This document shows positions 8,805-16,003 of a stretch of DNA of 64,000 bases, piece after piece. Location: contig NZ_CP050133.1 of assembly GCF_011612585.1 (NCBI RefSeq), positions 1,488,001 through 1,552,000 of the forward strand, written 5' to 3'. The notes under the pieces are model-generated. The model was not told the DNA's origin. It made no database searches and saw only the letters and a list, made by a program, of their open reading frames with translations. The DNA comes from Streptococcus cristatus ATCC 51100. GTDB lineage: Bacteria; Bacillota; Bacilli; Lactobacillales; Streptococcaceae. The first letter of the stretch is position 1. Each line of letters begins with the position of its first letter. Made by a program: the position numbers and the translations under genes.

Positions 8805-9581
8805 ATGAAAATCACAAAAATCGAAAAGAAAAAAAGACTCTACCTCTTGGAGTTGGACGACAGTGAAAAGCTCTATATTACAGAAGACACTATCGTCCGC
8901 TTCATGCTGTCTAAAGGGATGGAAATCACGGAGCAGGAGTTAAAAGAGATTCAAACTTATGCCCAATTTTCCTATGGAAAAAATCTAGCCCTCTACCATC
9001 TCTCCTTCAAGCAAAGGACTGCCAAGGAAGTTAATGACTACCTGACCCAGCACGATATCCAACCAGACGTCATCAGCCAAGTCTTGGACGCTTTGAAAAA
9101 AGATAATTGGATCAACGACAGAAAATATGCCAATTCTTATATCCAATCCAACCTTCTCACTGGTGACAAGGGCGCTTTTGTTCTCAAGCAAAAACTCAGT
9201 CAAAAAGGGATTTCTAGCACTATTATCGAAGAAGAGCTAAGACAATTTGATTTCCCTGAAGTAGCTGAGCGAGTTGCTGGGAAACTTTTAAAGAAATACC
9301 AAGGAAAGCTTCCTAGTAAAGCTTTGCAAGATAAAATCCTCCAAGCTCTGATAAACAAAGGTTTTTCCTATGGACAAGCCAAAAACGCCTATCAGCATTT
9401 GGAAATTGAAGAAGACCAGGAAAACCAGCAAGAGCTACTCTATAAAGAGCTAGACAAACAATACCGCAAGTACTCCAAAAAGTACGAGGGCTACGACTTA
9501 AAACAGCGTCTGACCCAAGCTCTGGCCCGCAAAGGCTATGATTTTTCGGACATTGCCAGCGCTCTAAGAGAATATCTTTAA
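8805..9581 (+). CDS. recX: Regulatory protein RecX
   Basis: 258-residue RecX, which binds RecA filaments and modulates recombination. It consists of repeated three-helix modules; recognisable are [28 protein letters not shown] and [15 protein letters not shown], and the repeats AKNAYQHL and [15 protein letters not shown] near the end. Length is typical for streptococci. The ATG at 8805 has its best purine-rich site (GAAAGGA) 17 bases away, which is long, so translation may depend on coupling to the upstream gene. No terminator is seen between the two genes. Confidence 0.93.
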   Translation: MKITKIEKKKRLYLLELDDSEKLYITEDTIVRFMLSKGMEITEQELKEIQTYAQFSYGKNLALYHLSFKQRTAKEVNDYLTQHDIQPDVISQVLDALKKDNWINDRKYANSYIQSNLLTGDKGAFVLKQKLSQKGISSTIIEEELRQFDFPEVAERVAGKLLKKYQGKLPSKALQDKILQALINKGFSYGQAKNAYQHLEIEEDQENQQELLYKELDKQYRKYSKKYEGYDLKQRLTQALARKGYDFSDIASALREYL

Positions 9582-9667
9582 GATTTTCTATGAAAACTTA
9601 GGCATTTTTATGAAAATATGTTACAATAAAGAGGATAAACTTATAAATTGTAGAAAGTTGGTAGGTT

Positions 9668-10201
9668 ATGAAACTTCCCAAAGAAGGCGACTTTATTACA
9701 ATTCAAAGTTATAAGCATGATGGGAATCTTCACCGCACTTGGCGAGATACCATGGTACTAAAGACAACAGAAAATGCCATTATTGGCGTTAATGACCACA
9801 CACTGGTAACAGAAAGTGATGGCCGGCGCTGGGTAACACGAGAGCCTGCCATTGTCTATTTTCATAAGAAATATTGGTTTAATATCATTGCCATGATTCG
9901 TGATAATGGTACTTCATACTACTGCAACCTTGCCAGCCCCTACTATCTGGACAATGAAGCCCTTAAGTATATCGACTATGATTTAGATGTCAAGGTCTTC
10001 ACAGACGGAGAAAAACGGCTGCTTGATGTGGAAGAGTATGAGCGTCATAAAAGGCAAATGAACTATTCGGATGATTTGGATTTCATTCTCAAGGAAAACG
10101 TCAAGATTCTGGTTGACTGGATCAACAACGAACGCGGTCCCTTCTCCGATGCTTATGTGAAAATTTGGTACAAACGTTATGTTGAACTAAAGAATCGATA
10201 A
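9668..10201 (+). CDS. DUF402 nucleoside tri-/diphosphatase (YgaC/Ntdp family)
   Basis: 177-residue cytosolic protein of the DUF402 fold, full length for the Gram-positive nucleoside tri-/diphosphatase family. Features include [13 protein letters not shown] at the N-terminus, the ERGPFSD segment near the C-terminus, and conserved Asp/Glu residues in [11 protein letters not shown]. Family knowledge: metal-dependent hydrolysis of nucleoside tri- and diphosphates. An extended -10 (TGT-TACAAT at about 9616-9624) lies upstream, this time leaving a leader of roughly 35-40 bases. A clean terminator follows the stop. Confidence 0.85.
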   Translation: MKLPKEGDFITIQSYKHDGNLHRTWRDTMVLKTTENAIIGVNDHTLVTESDGRRWVTREPAIVYFHKKYWFNIIAMIRDNGTSYYCNLASPYYLDNEALKYIDYDLDVKVFTDGEKRLLDVEEYERHKRQMNYSDDLDFILKENVKILVDWINNERGPFSDAYVKIWYKRYVELKNR

Positions 10202-10209
10202 AGTTGTCA

Positions 10210-10229
10210 AAGAGCGCAAGCTCTTTTTT
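10210..10229 (+). terminator. Rho-independent terminator after the DUF402 gene
   Basis: AAGAGC-GCAA-GCTCTT followed by a run of T. Confidence 0.85.
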
Positions 10230-10388
10230 CTTGCTTTCTTTCTCAAAAATCCTTTGTCTAGCAAGGAAGCAATTTCTTGCAATTCCTACTTATTTCTTGT
10301 ATGATAGAACCATCAATGCTGCTAGTAAAGCACTAGAGGACCAATTTCTGCTCCTCCATAGCAAAATTTCCAGAAAGGAGTGAGTCTC

Positions 10389-10706
10389 ATGGCTTTTACC
10401 AATACTCGTGGTCGCTATGCCAGCTTTGGCGCTATCACTAGCCTCCCAGATGATGTGATTGACACTTTCTGGTACATCATCGACAACTTCCTTAAAGATG
10501 TTTTCCCTTTGAATAATCTGATTCGCTTCGAATTGATCAATAACGAAGGGAAGCTGACTTTTCGTTTTTCAGAGGACCATCTCGATACACTCATCTCCTT
10601 TGATTTCACCTATAAATTTGACCCGTTCTATCCTCGCATGATCTACGTTGTGGATAATAACGGCAGAGAGACGGTCATGTTAGCCGATGAATACTCCATG
10701 TTTTAA
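10389..10706 (+). CDS. DUF960 family protein
   Basis: 105-residue protein of the DUF960 family, which is largely confined to lactic acid bacteria and has no known function. It starts MAFTNTRGRYASFGAITSLP and ends ADEYSMF, as the family does; it looks like a compact alpha/beta cytosolic protein. The ATG at 10389 is preceded by AAAGGAG at good spacing; an in-frame GTG at 10380 lies within that site and is less likely. A monocistronic gene with its own terminator. The 180 bases upstream show no clear element beyond short AT-rich stretches. Confidence 0.85.
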   Translation: MAFTNTRGRYASFGAITSLPDDVIDTFWYIIDNFLKDVFPLNNLIRFELINNEGKLTFRFSEDHLDTLISFDFTYKFDPFYPRMIYVVDNNGRETVMLADEYSMF

Positions 10707-10712
10707 GAAAGC

Positions 10713-10766
10713 AAAATCCAGTTGAGACACCGTCACTATGAGCGGTTTTTCAACTGGATTTTTTTA
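10713..10766. terminator. Bidirectional terminator between DUF960 and GNAT genes
   Basis: AAAATCCAGTTGA pairs with TCAACTGGATTTTTT across a loop of about 24 bases; an A-run on one side and a T-run on the other serve both convergent genes. Confidence 0.85.
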
Positions 10767-11198
10767 TTTTTTGTAAATCATTTTGATATGAGGCGTCGAT
10801 TCAAAGATAAAGGGTTCTCCTTGACTTACAAAGCCGAATTTTTCATAAAGCCCCATGACTTGTTCCTGAGCTTCAATCTCAATCATTTTTCCCGGCCACT
10901 TTTTCTCACAAAGAAGCAAGATTTCCTCTACCAATCTATTCCCTAGGCCCTTTCCCCGGGCTGACGGGGCCGTCACAAGTCGACCAAAAACGACTTTTTC
11001 ATCTTCCTCAAACACGCGAGCATAGGCCTCTACTTCCTCTTGTTTATTAACATGAAAAATGTGAACAGCTTTTAAGTCTTTTTCATCCAATTCATGGTAG
11101 ATTCGCTCTTGCTCGACGACAAAGATATCGATTCGCAGTTTTAAAAGCTTGTAAAACTCTAGCGTGTCCAACTCTTGCAAATATTTTTTATACCACAT
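10764..11198 (-). CDS. GNAT acetyltransferase, ElaA family
   Basis: 144-residue single-domain N-acetyltransferase. The ElaA-type start (LRIDIFVVEQERIYHELDEKD) and the acetyl-CoA loop (VTAPSARGKGLGNRL) are visible; YEKFGF marks the C-terminal strand. The substrate is unknown. ATG at 11198 with AAGGA about 10 bases before it. The gene is divergent from marR and the two promoters face away from each other in the 60-base gap. Confidence 0.88.
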   Translation of the reverse strand: MWYKKYLQELDTLEFYKLLKLRIDIFVVEQERIYHELDEKDLKAVHIFHVNKQEEVEAYARVFEEDEKVVFGRLVTAPSARGKGLGNRLVEEILLLCEKKWPGKMIEIEAQEQVMGLYEKFGFVSQGEPFIFESTPHIKMIYKK

Positions 11199-11200
11199 AC

Positions 11201-11229
11201 TTGTTTCCGTCCTTGCTTTATTATATAAT
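11201..11229 (+). promoter_or_regulatory. marR promoter
   Basis: TTGTTT (11201-11206), 17 bases, TATAAT (11224-11229). The -10 runs directly into a MarR-type operator, consistent with autoregulation. Confidence 0.7.
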
Positions 11230-11247
11230 CATTGTAAATGCAACTAT
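11228..11247. promoter_or_regulatory. MarR operator, upstream copy
   Basis: Twenty bases ending TTGTAAATGCAACTAT. They match the palindrome downstream of marR at 17 of 20 positions and cover the transcription start. Confidence 0.6.
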
Positions 11248-11260
11248 CAAAGGAGTTCTT

Positions 11261-11686
11261 ATGGATTATCGTCAGTTATTTCGTCAAATGGGATTCATCT
11301 CTCGTCAAGCCATGATGAGAATGAACCAAGAAGCTAGCCAATACGGGCTTGATAATAATCTCTTTCTCATTCTTACTCGCATTGTTGAACATCCTGCCAT
11401 CCATCAATCCCAGCTGGCAGAGCTGGTTCAGATTGACAAGACTACCCTAAGCCGGTCTCTAAGAAAGCTGGAGGAAAGAGGCTTGATTGTCAAAAAGACC
11501 AAAGCTCAAAACAAGAAGTTCAAGGAGCTCTATCCACTGACTCCTGCACTAAAAGTATATGATAAGCTGATTGGCTACGAGGACAGATATATTCAGGCTA
11601 GTCTGCATAAACTGACTTCATCTGAACTCTTTCAGTTGGATCATATCTTACAGAAAATTCAGAGCTCCCAACAAGAAGAAGTATAA
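11261..11686 (+). CDS. MarR family transcriptional regulator
   Basis: 141-residue winged-helix regulator. The DNA-recognition region is QSQLAELVQIDKTTLSRSLRKLEERGLIVK (shown in parts: HPAIHQSQLAEL, KTTLSRSLRKLEERGL) and the wing KKTKAQNKKFKELYPL. I use the ATG at 11261 after AGGAG; the longer frame from 11201 runs through promoter and operator. The same palindromic operator occurs at its own promoter and just after its stop, so it probably represses itself and once controlled a neighbour. The ligand is unknown. Confidence 0.9.
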   Translation: MDYRQLFRQMGFISRQAMMRMNQEASQYGLDNNLFLILTRIVEHPAIHQSQLAELVQIDKTTLSRSLRKLEERGLIVKKTKAQNKKFKELYPLTPALKVYDKLIGYEDRYIQASLHKLTSSELFQLDHILQKIQSSQQEEV

Positions 11687-11692
11687 CACAAT

Positions 11693-11712
11693 ATAGTTGC
11701 ATTTGCAACTAT
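11693..11712. promoter_or_regulatory. MarR operator, downstream copy
   Basis: ATAGTTGCA-TT-TGCAACTAT, a near-perfect 20-base palindrome directly followed by TTGACA at 11713-11718. No intact gene follows in that direction. Confidence 0.6.
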
Positions 11713-11725
11713 TTGACACTAAAAA

Positions 11726-11808
11726 CTAAAGCTATTAAAAGCGGCTGCTTGCAAGTAACTGAGAAGACACCCTCGTCTCTGCATGCAAAACCGCCTTAAT
11801 AGCTTTTT
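11726..11808. terminator. Long bidirectional hairpin between marR and the ABC-F gene
   Basis: AAAGCTATTAAAAGCGG pairs with CCGCCTTAATAGCTTTTT, enclosing about 45 bases that can fold further (TTGCA/TGCAA; GAGA/TCTC). It serves as terminator for both convergent genes and overlaps the ABC-F stop codon. It is larger than usual for a terminator. Confidence 0.75.
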
Positions 11809-13348
11809 AAGTTAGTTGATTGAAATCCCAGATCTGATCCATCCAGCCTTCATAGAAATCAGGCTCGTGGCAAACCATGAGAATGCTGCCCTTGTATTCT
11901 TTCAGAGCGCGTTTGAGCTCTTCCTTAGCATCTACATCCAGGTGGTTGGTCGGCTCGTCCAGAACCAGAACATTATTTTCTCGGTTCATGAGAAGACAAA
12001 GGCGGACCTTGGCCTGCTCGCCACCTGAAAGAACCTGAATCTGACTCTCAATATGCTTGGAAGTCAAGCCACATCTAGCCAGAGCCGCTCGGACTTCTGC
12101 TTGATTTAGAGCTGGAAAGGCATTCCAAACTGCTTCGAGCGGTGTCTGACGATTGCCGCCTTCCACTTCCTGCTCGAAATAGCCCAGTTCTAAATAGTCT
12201 CCGCGCTCGACTTCCCCAGCGATTGGTGGGATAATACCTAGTAGACTCTTAAGAAGAGTGGTTTTTCCGATCCCATTTGCCCCGATGATAGCCACCTTCT
12301 GATTGCGCTCAAAAGTCAGGTTAAGAGGCTGAGTTAGAGGCCGGTCGTAGCCAATCTGCAAATCCTTGGCTTGGAAGATAAAGCGGCCAGGTGTACGGGC
12401 AGGCTTGAAATTGAAGGATGGTTTTGGTTTCTCACTTTGCAGCTCAATAATGTCCATCTTATCGAGTTTCTTTTGGCGAGACATGGCCATATTACGGGTC
12501 GCCACACGAGCTTTATTACGAGCTACAAAGTCCTTGAGGTCTGCAATTTCCTTCTGCTGACGCTCATAAGCTGCTTCCAGCTGAGATTTTTTCATCTCAT
12601 AGACTTCTAAGAATTGGTAATAATCCCCAGAATAGCGGGTCAACTGCTGATTTTCCACATGGTAGACGATATTGATCACATCGTTCAAGAAAGGAATATC
12701 ATGGGAGATCAGGACAAAGGCATTTTCATAGTTTTGGAGGTAACGCTTGAGCCAATCAATGTGCTCCGCATCCAGATAGTTGGTTGGCTCGTCCAAGAGC
12801 AGGATATCCGGTTTTTCCAGAAGCAATTTGGCCAAGAGAACCTTAGTACGCTGTCCGCCAGATAGCTCTGTCACATCGCTTTCCATACCGTAGTCCATGA
12901 CGCCCAGAGCCCGTGCGACCTCGTCAATCTTGGCATCTAGCGTATAGAAATCCCGGCTCTCCAAGCGGTCCTGCAGTTCGCCTACTTCTTCCATCAGGGC
13001 ATCCACATCCGCTCCATCCTCAGCCATGCTCATATAGATTTCATTGATACGGGCCTCAGTCTTGAACAGCTCGTCAAAAGCTGTCCGCAGCACATCGCGG
13101 ACAGTTTGGCCCTGCTCCAATACAGCATGCTGGTCCAAATAGCCAGCCGTCACATACTTGGACCACTCGACCTTACCTTCGTCCGGCAACATTTTGCCCG
13201 TCACAATGCTCATAAAGGTCGACTTCCCTTCACCGTTGGCACCAACCAGACCGATATGCTCTCCCTTGAGCAGACGGAAGGATACATCCTCCAAAATAGC
13301 CCGGTCCCCAAAACCGTGGCTGAGATTTTTTACTTCTAAAATACTCAT
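11807..13348 (-). CDS. ABC-F family ATPase (YkpA/YbiT-like)
   Basis: 513-residue cytosolic protein with two ABC ATPase domains and no membrane segment. Domain 1 has GANGEGKST and LSGGQRTKV with LLLDEPTNYLD; domain 2 has GANGIGKTT and LSGGEQAKV with LVLDEPTNHLD. The linker (about residues 230-300) is charged and helical, as in ABC-F proteins that act at the ribosomal E site. Length and motifs fit the YkpA/YbiT branch; this is a translation factor-like member and not a transporter. The start MSILEVKNL at 13348 follows AGAGGAGAAAAG; the longer frame from 13411 lacks support. Confidence 0.92.
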   Translation of the reverse strand: MSILEVKNLSHGFGDRAILEDVSFRLLKGEHIGLVGANGEGKSTFMSIVTGKMLPDEGKVEWSKYVTAGYLDQHAVLEQGQTVRDVLRTAFDELFKTEARINEIYMSMAEDGADVDALMEEVGELQDRLESRDFYTLDAKIDEVARALGVMDYGMESDVTELSGGQRTKVLLAKLLLEKPDILLLDEPTNYLDAEHIDWLKRYLQNYENAFVLISHDIPFLNDVINIVYHVENQQLTRYSGDYYQFLEVYEMKKSQLEAAYERQQKEIADLKDFVARNKARVATRNMAMSRQKKLDKMDIIELQSEKPKPSFNFKPARTPGRFIFQAKDLQIGYDRPLTQPLNLTFERNQKVAIIGANGIGKTTLLKSLLGIIPPIAGEVERGDYLELGYFEQEVEGGNRQTPLEAVWNAFPALNQAEVRAALARCGLTSKHIESQIQVLSGGEQAKVRLCLLMNRENNVLVLDEPTNHLDVDAKEELKRALKEYKGSILMVCHEPDFYEGWMDQIWDFNQLT

Positions 13349-13417
13349 CTTTTCTCCTCTATCATTGATTGCAGTTCCTTGATTATACCATCTTAGGAAG
13401 CCAATTGGCAAGAAAAT

Positions 13418-13600
13418 AAAAGAGGCTGGGACAAAAGTCCTAGCCTCTCAATTGTCTTTGGATTGTCGAGCAAGACGCAATGGTTGAGTGGGCTCTACTA
13501 CGCTGATTTCATCAGCTTTTACAGCCCTACTCAACTGTGCGGAGGTGGGACGACGAAATCGAATTCTAACGAATTACCGATTTCTGTCCCACTCTCTCTA
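13418..13600. repeat. 180-bp intergenic repeat, copy B
   Basis: Minus orientation, between two co-directional genes (CBS-ACT upstream, ABC-F downstream). Nearly identical to copies A and C, with a single-base difference CAATGG for CAGTGG in the middle stem. Confidence 0.9.
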
Positions 13601-13603
13601 ACT

Positions 13604-14260
13604 TTATAAAACTTTTGCGCTAGTGCGGGTAATATCTTCTACTTTTATATTGTGTGCTTCAAACTTGGACTTCAAGGAAACCAAGTCAATGTCTCCGTCA
13701 ATTTGTACCTCAATGACAACTTTACCGTCCTTACGAGGAATATTAACAGTGTTTGAAATATTGAGGTTTTCTTCGACAAGTAAGGCGATAATATGCGATA
13801 GGACACCAACCTCGTCTTCTGTGACAAAGCGCATTCGAACGCCCTTTTCGCCATAACCAGAAACTTCTAGAAAAGCTTTGAAAATGTCGCGATCCGTAAT
13901 GATTCCATAGACCTGCTCATTGTCAACAACTGGTAAGATTCCAATTTTATTTTTCAGCATCAAATAAGTCGCATCTTCCAGACTAGCATACTGGGAAATC
14001 GTAACGACATTGTGAATCATCACATCTTTTACCTTGGTTTTATTCAGAAGATAGTTCATTTCATAAATAGATAGGCTCGTTGCCTTTGATGGACTTGCTT
14101 CTGCGATTGTTCCTTCTGTCACAAGGCCCACCAGCTTATCATTTTCAATCACGGGCAAGCGGTGCAATTTTTGGTCGCGCATAATATCTGCCGCATGCGC
14201 AATCGTTGTGTCTGGGCTAATGTATACAACCTTGCGTGTCATAAAATCTTTTACTGCCAT
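13604..14260 (-). CDS. CBS-pair and ACT domain protein (AcuB-like)
   Basis: 218-residue cytosolic protein with two CBS motifs (residues about 1-130, with DFMTRKVVYISPDTTIAHAA and VMIHNVVTISQYASLEDA) and a C-terminal ACT domain (about 140-215, RMRFVTEDEVGVLSHI). CBS pairs bind adenosyl ligands and ACT domains bind amino acids, so it probably senses metabolites; the target is unknown. ATG at 14260 after GAGGAGGCTTCTC. A strong promoter with a cre-like site lies upstream, suggesting catabolite control. Confidence 0.9.
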   Translation of the reverse strand: MAVKDFMTRKVVYISPDTTIAHAADIMRDQKLHRLPVIENDKLVGLVTEGTIAEASPSKATSLSIYEMNYLLNKTKVKDVMIHNVVTISQYASLEDATYLMLKNKIGILPVVDNEQVYGIITDRDIFKAFLEVSGYGEKGVRMRFVTEDEVGVLSHIIALLVEENLNISNTVNIPRKDGKVVIEVQIDGDIDLVSLKSKFEAHNIKVEDITRTSAKVL

Positions 14261-14293
14261 GAGAAGCCTCCTCTAGTTTCTTTTTCTAATCTT

Positions 14294-14331
14294 ATTATAC
14301 TGTATTTTCCAACTAATTTCAAACGCTTTCA
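14294..14331 (-). promoter_or_regulatory. Promoter of the CBS-ACT gene with cre-like element
   Basis: Minus strand TTGAAA (14317-14322), 17 bases, TATAAT (14294-14299). TTTCAAACGCTTTCA on the plus strand (14317-14331) differs from the CcpA site consensus at one core position and covers the -35 box. Confidence 0.65.
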
Positions 14332-14450
14332 CGGTTTTCTCTTATGTTTTCAAAATTTAGAAAAATCAGGCAGGCTACCTATAAAAAAGTTAGATTCGCC
14401 TATGAGAAAACGAGGGGGAATATTTGACCCAACCTCGCTTTAGCCTATCT

Positions 14451-14537
14451 CTATAGTTTCTTGTCTAATACCACTAGCGACAAGATGACCAAAAACAATT
14501 GAAAGAAGAAATAGATCAGCCAAATGCTATTTTTCTA
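14451..14537 (-). pseudogene. Remnant: C-terminal membrane segment of a lost gene
   Basis: Immediately after the folD stop, in the same frame, an open stretch without a start codon encodes a strongly hydrophobic tail (WLIYFFFQLFLVILSLVV) followed by DKKL and a stop. This looks like the end of a membrane protein whose front has been deleted. No family can be named. The rest of 14261-14450 shows no gene. Confidence 0.35.
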
Positions 14538-15392
14538 TTATTTCTCTAAACTTCTAACAAAGGCCTGATAAGTCTGTTCCATTAGCATGGTAATGGTCAT
14601 CGGCCCGACCCCTTTTGGAACCGGCGTAATGAGACTAGCCACTTCTGCCACTTCGTCAAATTTAACATCACCAATCAGCTTGCCATTTTCGTCCCGATTC
14701 ATACCGACATCAATCACGACAGCTCCCTCCTTGACAAAGTCCTTGGTTACAAAGTGTCCTCGTCCGATAGCCACCACCAAAATATCAGCTTTCTTTGCAA
14801 TTTTCGCTAAATGATGGGTCCTTGAGTGCGTCAAAGTAACGGTCGCATTTTTAGACAACAGAAGCTGAGCCATAGGTTTACCGACAATATTACTACGACC
14901 AATCACCACCGCATTCTTGCCTTCCAAGTCCACCTTATATTCGCGGAACATTTCCATGATTCCTGCTGGTGTAGAAGGAATCATCAAGGGATGTCCTGAC
15001 CAAAGTCGCCCCATATTGGTTGGATGAAAGCCATCTACATCCTTGTCTGGATCAATGGCTAATAAAACCGCTTCATCATCAATATGGGCTGGCAAAGGAA
15101 GCTGGACTAGGATTCCGTGCCAAGCTGGATCCTGATTATATTTAGCAATCAAGGTCAGTAATTCTTCCTGACTTGTTGACTCAGACAGACGCACAACTTC
15201 ACTGCGGAAGCCTGCAGCTAGTGCAGACCGCTCTTTATTTCTCACATAAACCTGACTGGCTGGATTGTCGCCCACCAAAATCACCACTAAACCAGGTTCC
15301 TGACCTGTCTCTGATTTTAACTTTGCTGTTTTTTCTGCAAGTTTCGCTTGAAGCTTTTCTGCTAAAGCTTTCCCGTCAATAATGTTTGCCAT
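14538..15392 (-). CDS. folD: Bifunctional methylene-THF dehydrogenase / cyclohydrolase FolD
   Basis: 284-residue FolD, which interconverts 5,10-methylene- and 10-formyl-tetrahydrofolate for purine and fMet synthesis. Signatures: [13 protein letters not shown] with the catalytic Lys near residue 52, the DVDGFHP loop near residue 119, the NADP site [16 protein letters not shown] and the terminal signature [10 protein letters not shown]. Complete and of normal length (about 285). ATG at 15392 with GAGAAAAGA upstream. No operon partner is evident. Confidence 0.96.
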   Translation of the reverse strand: MANIIDGKALAEKLQAKLAEKTAKLKSETGQEPGLVVILVGDNPASQVYVRNKERSALAAGFRSEVVRLSESTSQEELLTLIAKYNQDPAWHGILVQLPLPAHIDDEAVLLAIDPDKDVDGFHPTNMGRLWSGHPLMIPSTPAGIMEMFREYKVDLEGKNAVVIGRSNIVGKPMAQLLLSKNATVTLTHSRTHHLAKIAKKADILVVAIGRGHFVTKDFVKEGAVVIDVGMNRDENGKLIGDVKFDEVAEVASLITPVPKGVGPMTITMLMEQTYQAFVRSLEK

Positions 15393-15510
15393 TCTTTTCT
15401 CATTTCTTTTTCACTATATTTATTCATTATATCAGAAATCCTTCTGTCCCACTTATACATTTTTCTTATATAAAGTTATAAGATTAAAGACTGAGCTTGA
15501 CGAGCAAAAT

Positions 15511-15534
15511 AAAAAAGCAGAAGCCTGCTTTTTA
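15511..15534. terminator. Terminator after the DUF1797 gene
   Basis: AAAAGCAG-AAGC-CTGCTTTT, symmetric with an A-run and T-run; on the minus strand it ends transcription of the DUF1797 gene. Confidence 0.8.
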
Positions 15535-15762
15535 GTATAATAATTCATAAATTTCCATGGCAATCAAGTCAATACTATCGAAAGTATAAGTCTCACGCGC
15601 TGCCACATCACGCAGAGTAAAAATTGGTCCATTTTCTTCGTCGTAGCTGTACGCCACTTCGGCAACAACTACTCCTTCACGTTCAAAATTACGTTTTAAA
15701 TTTCCACCATCTTTGGCCATAGCTTCCAAACGATTGATGATTCTAACTAAATGTGATTCCAT
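15532..15762 (-). CDS. DUF1797 family protein
   Basis: 76-residue protein of the DUF1797 family (MESHLVRIINRLEAM start, RDVAARETYTFDSIDLIA near the end). Small cytosolic protein of lactic acid bacteria and bacilli with no assigned function. ATG at 15762 after AGGAGAAATAAA; the longer reading frame to 15915 passes through the clpE promoter region and is not translated. Divergent from clpE. Confidence 0.88.
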   Translation of the reverse strand: MESHLVRIINRLEAMAKDGGNLKRNFEREGVVVAEVAYSYDEENGPIFTLRDVAARETYTFDSIDLIAMEIYELLY

Positions 15763-15898
15763 TTTATTTCTCCTATTTACTTGCTTCTCTCCTATTTTAC
15801 CATAAAAAGAAACTGAAATACCAGTAAAAGACCATTTTTTTATCTTTTTCGCGCTATAATTTCTCAAAAAATCAGTCTCAGGGAGGATTTTGTAGTAA

Positions 15899-15930
15899 AT
15901 TCTTGCATTGTGCAAGAATACTGATATAAT
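15899..15930 (+). promoter_or_regulatory. clpE promoter with a perfect inverted repeat over the -35
   Basis: TTGCAT (15903-15908), 16 bases, TATAAT (15925-15930). A perfect 9-base inverted repeat, ATTCTTGCA-TTG-TGCAAGAAT (15899-15919), covers the -35 and spacer and is separate from the CtsR box. Confidence 0.7.
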
Positions 15931-15943
15931 GAAACTATAATAC

Positions 15944-15960
15944 TTTGACTATTTTTGACC
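15944..15960 (+). promoter_or_regulatory. CtsR operator of clpE
   Basis: TTTGACT-ATT-TTTGACC, a direct heptamer repeat with a 3-base gap, matching the CtsR box of Gram-positive class III heat-shock genes. It lies just downstream of the -10 box. Confidence 0.85.
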
Positions 15961-16003
15961 ATTTAAAAATAGGTGGATCTACGGCCAAAGAAAGAGGTAG
16001 AAT

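Noticed and set aside
11726-11806. Independent small RNA gene
   Set aside because: The -10 after the operator is poor, and the hairpin is sufficiently explained as a two-way terminator; kept only as a question in the findings.
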